A DNA stretch of 5,460 nt, from positions 1 to 5,460 of the forward strand of contig CALJUC010000045.1 in the NCBI GenBank assembly GCA_937975585.1. Reading direction: 5' to 3'. The notes under the pieces were generated by a model. The model was not told where the DNA came from. It was given only the letters and a program-made list of their open reading frames with translations, and searched no databases. Of this stretch, positions 1-5,410 are shown in pieces (the first letter of the stretch is position 1; every line of letters starts with the position of its first letter). Source of the stretch: an uncultured Moraxella sp. (lineage in GTDB: Bacteria > Pseudomonadota > Gammaproteobacteria > Pseudomonadales > Moraxellaceae). Both the position numbers and the translations under genes were made by a program.

Positions 1-230
1 GCCATATCGGCAATACTAACGCTGTTTTTAATCACGGCCGCCAACGCAATGACAAACCCCAACAAACTACCAGAAAGGCTCAAAGCCGGGGTGAGTTGTC
101 CTGCTTTGATAAGGGCAAACTCATCATAGGGCGTGATTTTGGTATAAATCAGCAAAAAAAGCGCGGTTAATATGACAGCCATGGCAAAATAGGCGATAAA
201 GGCAGGCAAGGTCGAAAGTAGCGTAAACAT
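1..230 (-). CDS. DUF350 family inner-membrane protein (YjfL-like), 3' end outside window
   Basis: Reading the minus strand from the ATG at 230-228 gives about 76 residues, open to the window edge. The protein starts MFTLLSTLPAFIAYFAMA, continues through a hydrophobic helix (about residues 8-29), and reaches the polar motif YTKITPYDEFALIKAGQ (29-45). A second hydrophobic segment follows (about 48-67) and then IKNSVSIADM. The Y-T-(K/R)-(I/L)-T-P-Y block followed by a small-residue-rich helix is typical of DUF350/YjfL proteins, which are usually about 130 residues with four membrane helices. About half is therefore present. The start is supported by AGGA at 240-237, six bases upstream. The frame stays open further upstream but offers no ATG. 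The gene begins 65 bp after the stop of the ATP-grasp gene on the same strand, so it is probably the last or a later gene of that operon. Its biochemical function is not known; the family recurs beside YgiB/YgiC-type genes. Confidence 0.85.
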   Translation of the reverse strand, partial: MFTLLSTLPAFIAYFAMAVILTALFLLIYTKITPYDEFALIKAGQLTPALSLSGSLLGFVIALAAVIKNSVSIADM

Positions 231-295
231 AAATAATCCTAGCTCGGCACTAAGGCCAGTAAATAAGGGTAATAGTGACTGGCTAATCCATACAG

Positions 296-1564
296 CTAAT
301 CAATAAATAAGTGTGGCACAAACAAACTGGTATCTTTGGTAATTAAGGTACTGTCTTCGCGCATACCCATCCCCGCGGCACAATTACCGACAATCCAACT
401 ACCGACCAACGCATAGGTTGGCTGACCATGATGATTGTTAAAGGTGGGCAACGGTTGACAGGCTTGATAGACATAGCCTTCGGCACCATACTCGCCTGTG
501 GTCTGCTGCTGTTCGCCATTTAGAGTAAGCGCAACATTCGCCCCTTCGCGTGAGAAGAAGGGTTTTTTCACTTGATTCGGCGTGTGTTTGGCTAATTCGT
601 CAGCACTAAAATAGCAGGGCAGTAAGTTAGGGTGGTTGGGGAATTTTTCCCAGAGAATCGCTAACATCGCCTTGTTGCTTAGCAATAATTTCCAAGCAGG
701 CTCGAGCCAATTCACCTTGGTTGTTGGTAAGTGCTGAGCAAAATCTTCCGCGGTCATAAACTCCCATGGGTAGAGTTTAAACAGATGGTCAATGGTATCG
801 TTATGACCATCGACAAAACACTGACGCTCACTGTCCCAACCAATATCATTGATATCCACAAACTCGGTGGTCAAACCGGCTTGTATCGCGGTATCTTGCA
901 GATAGCGACAGGTGATAAAGTCTTCTTCGCTGTCACTGACTGCCGTAAAGTGCATGGTCAGTTCAAACCAGTCTAATTGCTGATTGAGCCGTTCGCCAAA
1001 GGGAAGTTTGTTGGTCAGTTGTGATAAGGTACTGGCCATTTTTTTATCAAAACGATGGCTTTCGCTCAACTGCGCCGCGATATGGCGCCATTCAACCAAT
1101 AGCCGTTCGTGAATACTGTTAAATTGGTCAGCATGGGCAGGCAAGATGCTTGGCTGTTGTTCTTTTAGCCAATACCATTGGGCGACACTGGCCTCAAACA
1201 GTGAGGTTGGGGTATCCGCATTGTACTCTAGCAGCTTGGGCGCGTTTAGACCATCATAGCTAAAATCAAATCGTCCGTATAAGCTTGGGTCTTGGCGTTT
1301 CCAACTTTGCTCAATCAATTGCCATTGTAACGCGTCAAAGCCAAGTCGCTGATAGTCGCCTTGTTGAATCACATCGGCACAGGCTTGTAGATACATTTGG
1401 TGAATCTTTTCGGTCGCGGCCTCGATGGTTTCGATTTGCGCTAGATTAAACACATAACAAGCGTTTTCTTGCCAGTAGTCACCATCAATACTATGGTAGT
1501 AAAAACCGATTTTATCCAAGCGTTCTTGCCAGTCAGGGCGTGGTTGTACGAAGACGCGTTGCAT
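296..1564 (-). CDS. Glutathionylspermidine synthase-like ATP-grasp ligase (YgiC/YjfC family)
   Basis: This 422-residue cytosolic protein belongs to the glutathionylspermidine synthase pre-ATP-grasp family. It has only the synthetase-type domain: E. coli GspS is about 619 residues with an N-terminal amidase half, which is absent here. Its size fits the stand-alone YgiC/YjfC proteins. Visible motifs include GRFDFSYDG (97-105; R98, D100) and LEYNADTPTSLFEA (112-125; E113, N115, D117), which match the substrate and Mg-ATP acid cluster of the family. Others are LEPAWKLLLSNKAML (287-301; K298), KKPFFSREGANV (333-344; K334) and GSWIVGNCAAGMGMRED (388-404; R402), which supply the ATP-grasp lysines and C-terminal loop. 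Members are expected to form an amide bond between a carboxylate and an amine using ATP; the actual substrate here is unknown. The ATG at 1564-1562 overlaps the upstream stop as TAATG, with AAGGGGAAG (1576-1568) as ribosome site inside the upstream gene, so translation is probably coupled. No residue loss, frameshift or truncation is seen. Confidence 0.92.
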   Translation of the reverse strand: MQRVFVQPRPDWQERLDKIGFYYHSIDGDYWQENACYVFNLAQIETIEAATEKIHQMYLQACADVIQQGDYQRLGFDALQWQLIEQSWKRQDPSLYGRFDFSYDGLNAPKLLEYNADTPTSLFEASVAQWYWLKEQQPSILPAHADQFNSIHERLLVEWRHIAAQLSESHRFDKKMASTLSQLTNKLPFGERLNQQLDWFELTMHFTAVSDSEEDFITCRYLQDTAIQAGLTTEFVDINDIGWDSERQCFVDGHNDTIDHLFKLYPWEFMTAEDFAQHLPTTKVNWLEPAWKLLLSNKAMLAILWEKFPNHPNLLPCYFSADELAKHTPNQVKKPFFSREGANVALTLNGEQQQTTGEYGAEGYVYQACQPLPTFNNHHGQPTYALVGSWIVGNCAAGMGMREDSTLITKDTSLFVPHLFID

Positions 1565-1941
1565 TAACTTCCCCTTGAGCTACTGGCTTTGCCGCCAAAG
1601 CCGCCGCGCGTGACACTTTTGGCGCGCGTGGTCTTGCGTTTGTCATAATTGCCATAACGGTAATACACATAGCTGCCACCATGACCGCCGACATAACGAT
1701 TATTGGACTCGGGTGGGCATTCGGTTTCACCCCAATCAAGCACACATTCCTCGCGATTGGCGTACTCATAACGCGTGCCTTGCGCTTGGTTATTGCTATT
1801 ACAACCGACAAGTCCGGCGCTACCGACCAATACCAATGACACGGTTAATGAGGATTTGCCTGGACGATCCATAAAAATAGGCGCTGAGGGCATTGTTAGA
1901 TTGGGCTCGATAGGGCGCTGTGACCTAAAAGGGATGGACAT
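1564..1941 (-). CDS. DUF1190 (YgiB/YjfM-like) lipoprotein, compact form
   Basis: The product is 125 residues. A basic N-terminal stretch precedes a hydrophobic segment (about 31-46) ending in the lipobox L44-V45-G46-C47, so it should be exported and lipidated on C47. After the lipobox come YANREECVLDWGETEC (60-75), with paired cysteines C66 and C75, then a Gly/Tyr-rich part (84-99) and the tail KSVTRGGFGGKASSSRGS (108-125). As I recall the E. coli protein, YgiB has a comparable cysteine segment and the tail VTRGGFG; with the ygiC-like gene next door this supports DUF1190. E. coli YgiB is about 220 residues, so the central part is much shorter here. I chose the ATG at 1941 because GGAAG lies just upstream (1952-1948); later starts at M17 and M24 lack a good ribosome site, and E. 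coli YgiB likewise has a long leader before its lipobox. It is the first gene of the minus-strand operon. Its role is unknown; it may be a partner or substrate of the ligase (inference). Confidence 0.8.
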   Translation of the reverse strand: MSIPFRSQRPIEPNLTMPSAPIFMDRPGKSSLTVSLVLVGSAGLVGCNSNNQAQGTRYEYANREECVLDWGETECPPESNNRYVGGHGGSYVYYRYGNYDKRKTTRAKSVTRGGFGGKASSSRGS

Positions 1942-1991
1942 AAGAACTTCCGTACAAGCTAAAGCTAGTGGGCAATATTTGATTTATCAAG

Positions 1992-2020
1992 ATTGTATAC
2001 TAAGGTAAGCTGGTGAGCAA
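1992..2020 (-). promoter_or_regulatory. Candidate sigma-70 promoter of the DUF1190 / ATP-grasp / DUF350 operon
   Basis: On the minus strand TTGCTC (2020-2015) and TACAAT (1997-1992) are separated by exactly 17 bases. The -10 matches TATAAT at five of six positions and the -35 matches TTGACA at three of six. Transcription would begin near 1985, leaving a leader of about 45 bases before the ATG at 1941. Prediction from consensus only. Confidence 0.45.
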
Positions 2021-2075
2021 ATACGGTAAAAGCCGCTTAGCTATCATTATTGGATAAAATAATATATTGGCTGAT

Positions 2076-2105
2076 TTGGTCAAACAATCCAACATCCGTT
2101 ATTAT
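2076..2105 (+). promoter_or_regulatory. Candidate promoter of rnz
   Basis: TATTAT (2100-2105, five of six matches to the -10 consensus) lies 18 bases after TTGGTC (2076-2081, three of six matches to the -35 consensus). It is about 50 bases upstream of the rnz start. Another -10-like hexamer, TAAAAT, occurs at 2055-2060 without a convincing -35. The region is AT-rich, so chance matches are likely. Confidence 0.3.
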
Positions 2106-2153
2106 TTATGCTGACATTCACTGATAGATAATAAGAATAGGTAAACGACATCG

Positions 2154-3245
2154 ATGCTGACTTTGACTTTTTTGGGTACGTCTGCGGGCGTACCGACCAA
2201 ACAACGCAATGTGACCGGATTGGGCGTCACCTTCAATAACCCACATAGTCGCCAAAAACACACGCCTTGGCTGCTCGTTGATTGCGGTGAGGGTACGCAG
2301 CATCAGATTTTGCACACGCCATTATCGCTACAGCAGCTTCGCGCGATTTGTATCACCCACGTACATGGCGACCATTGTTATGGCTTGCCGGGACTGCTTG
2401 CCAGTATGGCGATGAATGGCCGTACTATACCATTAACCTTAATTGCACCGATGGCGATTGGCAAATTACTAGATGCGTTGACTATTACCACCGAATTATA
2501 CTTTTCATTTGAGATTGAGTTTATTGCACTAGAAACCCTAAAAATAGAAAGCTTAAGAAAGGAAAGCTTAACGATACAAAATGCGGAAGTTCAATTTGAA
2601 CCGATTATTTTGGATATAGGCGATGGCGAGCAAATCACCATTGAACCGATTGCGCTATCGCATCGTGTGCCAAGCCATGCGTTTATGATTAGTCAGCAGT
2701 TAAGCTATACTGCCTTGGATAAAGAAAAGCTACTGGCAATGGATTTACCACCCAGTAAAATTTGGGGCAGTTTACAACATGGCTATGATGTCACCTTAGA
2801 CGATGGTCGAGTGCTGAAGTCTACTGATTTTGCCTATCAGCAAATCGATACCACCCGTATTATTGTTGCCGGGGACAATGACCGACCTGAGTTGTTAAAG
2901 GAAAAACTAGCAGATGTGGGTGTATTAGTACATGAAGCGACCTACACGCAAGCGATTGCGGACAAAGTCAGTCAGCGCGAGGACGGCTTTAATCCAATGC
3001 ACTCTAGTGCGCTTCAAGTGGCGAGCGTGGCAGAATCGGTGAAGTTACCGAATTTGATTTTAACCCATTTCAGCGGGCGGTTTCAGGCGTTCGATAAGCC
3101 AGCGAGTAGTACACCCAATATGGGTCATATCCGTGTTGAGGTTGAGCAAGCGTATTCAGGCAACTGTTGGCTCGCCAATGATTTTGATAGATTTGAGGTA
3201 GAGGGGATGACGGTGACACCGCTTGAGGCACTTACCAAGCTTTAG
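2154..3245 (+). CDS. rnz: Ribonuclease Z (tRNA 3'-end processing endonuclease)
   Basis: This 363-residue metallo-beta-lactamase-fold enzyme should cut tRNA precursors 3' of the discriminator base in the cytosol, using two zinc ions. It opens with LTFLGTSAGVPTKQRNVTG (4-22), nearly the family signature, followed by LVDCGEGTQHQILH (41-54). The zinc motif is H69-V-H71-G-D73-H74. Further ligands appear as H170 in ALSHRVPSHAF, D241 in AGDND, and H305 in LTHFSGRF. The segment VHEATY (259-264; E261) and H283 in MHSSA match the late catalytic motifs. The protein ends in ANDFDRFEV, like other RNases Z. It is longer than the roughly 305-residue E. coli enzyme, mostly through a charged insert at about 120-150. 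The ATG at 2154 is preceded only by a weak, distant AGG (2139-2141), so initiation may be modest; no better in-frame start is visible. It is a single-gene unit, divergent from the DUF1190 operon. Confidence 0.95.
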   Translation: MLTLTFLGTSAGVPTKQRNVTGLGVTFNNPHSRQKHTPWLLVDCGEGTQHQILHTPLSLQQLRAICITHVHGDHCYGLPGLLASMAMNGRTIPLTLIAPMAIGKLLDALTITTELYFSFEIEFIALETLKIESLRKESLTIQNAEVQFEPIILDIGDGEQITIEPIALSHRVPSHAFMISQQLSYTALDKEKLLAMDLPPSKIWGSLQHGYDVTLDDGRVLKSTDFAYQQIDTTRIIVAGDNDRPELLKEKLADVGVLVHEATYTQAIADKVSQREDGFNPMHSSALQVASVAESVKLPNLILTHFSGRFQAFDKPASSTPNMGHIRVEVEQAYSGNCWLANDFDRFEVEGMTVTPLEALTKL

Positions 3246-3292
3246 CAAGTCGGGCGTGGGCTACATACTTTTTGATAGTGAAACTGTCGTAT

Positions 3293-3327
3293 AAAAAAGA
3301 CGTTACCAAATGGATAACGTCTTTTTT
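3293..3327. terminator. Bidirectional rho-independent terminator between convergent genes
   Basis: Arms AAAAAAGACGTTA (3293-3305) and TAACGTCTTTTTT (3315-3327) are perfect 13-base complements, closed by the nine-base loop CCAAATGGA, in which CC and GG can also pair. The six A's before and six T's after give a U-tract on either strand. The hairpin lies 47 bases after the rnz stop and 20 bases beyond the stop of the convergent phosphodiesterase gene, so it probably terminates both. Confidence 0.9.
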
Positions 3328-3347
3328 GGTTTTAGATAAGTGGTTGT

Positions 3348-4733
3348 TTATAAGCCGTTACAGTTGGCGTAATAAGTCGTCGTTGCAGGCCAATCAGAGA
3401 AGATACCTTTCACACCCACGTCTTTTGCCAATACATCGACCAAGTTATACACGTCACCGTCATTATTAGTGATGTCGTTGATACCCGTGTAGTACCAGCC
3501 ACCACCATTCGCCAATGGGCCTGAACGCTCAATCGTCCATGCAATCAAACCAAAACCTTGTGCTTTTGCTTGCTTGGCAAATTCGCTTGGGGCAACTTTA
3601 CCATTTTGGTTGGTTACTAGCATAAAGGTCGCAGGGGCAAGGTTTTGGATACCCATGGCTTTTAGCTCAGCTAGGCTGTATTTCCAAGTTGCAGGGTTTT
3701 GCGCATCGAAAGTCGTACCTTCTTTGCTAAAGTTACTGTCATCAACCAAGAATACCGCGGTTTTGGCGTAGTCTGGGTTGTTAGCAATCCAGTATTTTAA
3801 GTCATCAATATTGAACGACTGGACGATCGATTGATCAGCGGTGTAGTTAAATTCTTTTAACGTATCAATCAACTGCTTACGATACATATCATATGTATAG
3901 CCTGCGTGTGGCATGGTAACGGTCGGCTCTTTTAGCTCGGGTGTCACTTTGACGTTCATTTGTTTGAATAAGCCTAGTGCTTCTTTGAGTGACATGAGCG
4001 TACCATTTTGGCTATAGGTATCGGTACGGAATGATGGCGTGCCTGCAAAGTACTCTTGGACAGTTTTGGCTTTGGTATTTGCGCCGTCTTGCTTACCTTT
4101 CAAGGTTTTAAATTCTGCCAAGGTAATATCTGAAGTCAAGCATTTTGCTGAAGCTGGGGTAAGTACATTGCCTTGTGCATCAAACGTCGCTGGGACAAAG
4201 TTTTGGGTACATTTTACAGCCAATGGGGTCGCCAAGATATTAGTGGTGGTGTGTAAGTCCGCATCTGAGTGACGGCATACGAGCTCATGGTCTTTGGTAA
4301 AGGCAACGTCACATTCTTGGACACCTGCGCCCATTTGGTTGGCGGCTAAGTAGCTCTCTTTGGTATGCTCAGGGAACTGTAGCGTTGCCCCACGGTGCGC
4401 GATTGAGAATTCAGTGCGTTTTGGTGCTTGATAAGCACAGCTTAGTAATTTGTCTTTGGTCGTACCAGCGTCCATGTCATTGACCAAATAGAGTGGGCGT
4501 ATACCGTAGGTCAAGCTTGGCTGCGCCAATAACTGCTGTGCCGTCACATTCGTACCTGGTTGGCTTGGTGGATTTTGTGGTGTTGGCGTAGAAGCAGGGG
4601 TTGATGCGATAGGGGTGTTAATAGCAGTATTGTTATCATTATTGTCGTTACAACCAGCCAATAATAGACCTGCGGTCATGGCAAATACCAATGGCAGTTT
4701 GCGCGATGTCAATGTCGATGGTGCTTTAAGCAT
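3348..4733 (-). CDS. Glycerophosphodiester phosphodiesterase, secreted lipoprotein (GlpQ-like family)
   Basis: The 461-residue product should hydrolyse deacylated phospholipids (glycerophosphodiesters) to glycerol 3-phosphate and an alcohol, outside the cytoplasm. The N-terminus has basic residues, a hydrophobic core and the lipobox L25-A26-G27-C28, so it is a lipoprotein. A low-complexity Asn/Thr/Pro/Ser linker (29-62) tethers the catalytic TIM barrel. Family motifs are AHRGATLQFPEHT (112-124; H113, R114, E122), QECDVAFTKD (139-148; E140, D142), CRHSDADLHTTTNIL (153-167; H155), VTPELKEP (263-270; E266, K268), IVQSFN (303-308), GLIAWTIE (395-402) and SDWPA (446-450). Six cysteines beyond C28 could form disulfides, which would fit export. 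The ATG at 4733 has GAGG (4744-4741) seven bases upstream. The gene is monocistronic as far as seen and diverges from pntA. The exact substrate, and whether this is the true glpQ ortholog, cannot be settled here; the conserved block around H155 reads H-S-D rather than H-D as in E. coli GlpQ. Confidence 0.93.
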   Translation of the reverse strand: MLKAPSTLTSRKLPLVFAMTAGLLLAGCNDNNDNNTAINTPIASTPASTPTPQNPPSQPGTNVTAQQLLAQPSLTYGIRPLYLVNDMDAGTTKDKLLSCAYQAPKRTEFSIAHRGATLQFPEHTKESYLAANQMGAGVQECDVAFTKDHELVCRHSDADLHTTTNILATPLAVKCTQNFVPATFDAQGNVLTPASAKCLTSDITLAEFKTLKGKQDGANTKAKTVQEYFAGTPSFRTDTYSQNGTLMSLKEALGLFKQMNVKVTPELKEPTVTMPHAGYTYDMYRKQLIDTLKEFNYTADQSIVQSFNIDDLKYWIANNPDYAKTAVFLVDDSNFSKEGTTFDAQNPATWKYSLAELKAMGIQNLAPATFMLVTNQNGKVAPSEFAKQAKAQGFGLIAWTIERSGPLANGGGWYYTGINDITNNDGDVYNLVDVLAKDVGVKGIFSDWPATTTYYANCNGL

Positions 4734-4751
4734 ACTATATCCTCTTATATC

Positions 4752-4765
4752 CTGATTTTTATCAA
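4752..4765. promoter_or_regulatory. FNR/ANR-like box near the phosphodiesterase start of transcription
   Basis: CTGAT-TTTT-ATCAA matches the FNR/ANR consensus TTGAT-N4-ATCAA at nine of ten defined bases with the correct four-base spacing. It sits at or just downstream of the predicted transcription start, a position that usually means repression. AT-rich background makes a chance match possible, and no regulator gene is visible in the window. Confidence 0.3.
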
Positions 4766-4771
4766 ATTTTT

Positions 4772-4800
4772 ATCATTAAGGTTCGTGGTCAATCTGTCAA
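4772..4800 (-). promoter_or_regulatory. Candidate sigma-70 promoter of the phosphodiesterase gene
   Basis: On the minus strand a perfect TTGACA (4800-4795) is followed after 17 bases by AATGAT (4777-4772), four of six matches to the -10 consensus. Transcription would start near 4765, giving a leader of about 32 bases that includes the GAGG ribosome site at 4744-4741. Confidence 0.55.
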
Positions 4801-4928
4801 AAAAGTTATAACTCGATGATTAAAAACTGTTTTGATGATGTTTCGATGACTGATTCATGACAATGTTATTACAGTGTTAATCTATCTTGCGTAATTCCTC
4901 AAAATATCTCATATTCATAACAATTAGT

Positions 4929-4950
4929 TTTTATTTTTATAAAAATAAAA
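4929..4950. repeat. 22-base perfect AT-only palindrome
   Basis: The half-site TTTTATTTTTA (4929-4939) is followed directly by its exact reverse complement (4940-4950). There is no loop and no G or C, so it is not a usable terminator. It lies about 55 bases upstream of the TATAAT box of pntA and about 200 bases upstream of the phosphodiesterase start. It may be an A-tract or UP-like element or a protein site, or simply low-complexity sequence. Confidence 0.6.
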
Positions 4951-5006
4951 GAGGATAATTTAGTGAAACTTATATGAAAATCGATGGTAATCTGATATTT
5001 TTCAGG

Positions 5007-5012
5007 TATAAT
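5007..5012 (+). promoter_or_regulatory. Candidate -10 box of the pntA promoter
   Basis: A perfect TATAAT lies about 140 bases upstream of the pntA start. The -35 region is poor: TGGTAA at 4985-4990 with a 16-base spacer matches only three of six. No TGn extension is present. If used, transcription would start near 5019 and give a leader of about 130 bases. A perfect TTGACA at 5069-5074 lies closer to the gene but has no good -10 at proper spacing. Confidence 0.4.
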
Positions 5013-5135
5013 CACTTAAATTTATCAACTTTATATAGATATTTATTTAATAAATAATGGTTGCTGAATTGACAAGGCAACGTTTAGTCAATGGTGTTCC
5101 GTTATTTTTTGTAAATTCTCTATTGTTTAATGGAC

Positions 5136-5143
5136 AAGGAGGG
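5136..5143 (+). promoter_or_regulatory. Strong ribosome binding site of pntA
   Basis: AAGGAGGG is a near-ideal Shine-Dalgarno sequence, seven bases before the ATG at 5151. It fixes that start over the out-of-frame ATG at 5144, which is too close to the site. Confidence 0.85.
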
Positions 5144-5150
5144 ATGCGCG

Positions 5151-5410
5151 ATGCAAATCGGTGTACCCAAGGATAACAGTTTGTACGAGCGACGTATTGC
5201 GGTCACCCCCGATACGGTCAAGAAATTCATCAAAGCCGGTCATAGTGTTGTTATCGAACAAGATGCGGGCCGCGGTTCATTCATCACCAATGAGGCATTG
5301 GCGGAAGCGGGCGCAACGATTGTTGGTAATGCCATCACAGGTAGTGATGTGGTTTTGACTGTCAACAGTCTACCTGCCGGCCAAATCAGCCAGTTAAAGC
5401 CAAACGCGGT
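5151..5410 (+). CDS. pntA: NAD(P) transhydrogenase subunit alpha, 5' fragment cut by adapter
   Basis: The genomic part encodes about 86 residues, starting MQIGVPKDNSLYERRIAVTP and continuing VKKFIKAGHSVVIEQDAGRG, SFITNEALAEAGATIV, and LTVNSLPAGQISQLKPNA. This is the N-terminal NAD-binding domain (domain I) of PntA. The membrane-bound transhydrogenase moves hydride between NADH and NADP+ using the proton gradient and supplies NADPH. The related alanine dehydrogenases share the IGVPKE-type opening, but the later sequence resembles PntA better. The full subunit is roughly 370-520 residues depending on whether it is split, so most is missing. The start at 5151 has a near-perfect ribosome site. 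Genomic sequence ends at about 5410. The frame stays open through the adapter to 5460, adding a false tail that reads DRKSTRLNSSH and onward. The usual downstream pntB would lie beyond the window. Confidence 0.88.

Larger units (their letters stand above)
4734..5150. other. AT-rich divergent intergenic region between the phosphodiesterase gene and pntA
   Basis: No credible gene lies in these 417 bases. The region holds a candidate promoter for the minus-strand gene (4772-4800), an FNR/ANR-like 14-mer (4752-4765), three spaced copies of T(C/T)GATGA (4813, 4832 and 4843), a 22-base AT-only palindrome (4929-4950), a TATAAT box (5007-5012), an imperfect AT-rich inverted repeat (5040-5056) and the strong pntA ribosome site (5136-5143). 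Confidence 0.8.

Noticed and set aside
231..292. Upstream in-frame extension of the DUF350 protein
   Set aside because: The frame is open but contains no ATG or well-placed ribosome site; the ATG at 230 has AGGA upstream and gives the usual family N-terminus.
731..976. Plus-strand open frame inside the ATP-grasp gene
   Set aside because: It lies wholly antisense to a gene with clear family motifs, with no separate ribosome site or recognisable product.
1979..1990. TTGATTTATCAA near the DUF1190 promoter as an FNR box
   Set aside because: The half-sites are separated by two bases, not the required four, so the match fails on spacing.
4787..4800. GGTCAATCTGTCAA upstream of the phosphodiesterase as a Pho box
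   Set aside because: The related half-sites repeat every eight bases, not the eleven of PhoB sites, and only one copy resembles CTGTCA well. It overlaps the -35 hexamer, which explains it better.
5040..5056. Imperfect palindrome TATTTATT-T-AATAAATA in the pntA leader
   Set aside because: It has a one-base centre and only A/T, so it cannot fold as a stable hairpin and is likely to arise by chance in this AT-rich stretch.
4974..5057. Small plus-strand ORF of 27 codons starting MKIDGN upstream of pntA
   Set aside because: It is AT-driven, has no good ribosome site at proper spacing (GAGG at 4951 is about 20 bases away), spans the TATAAT box, and resembles nothing I know.
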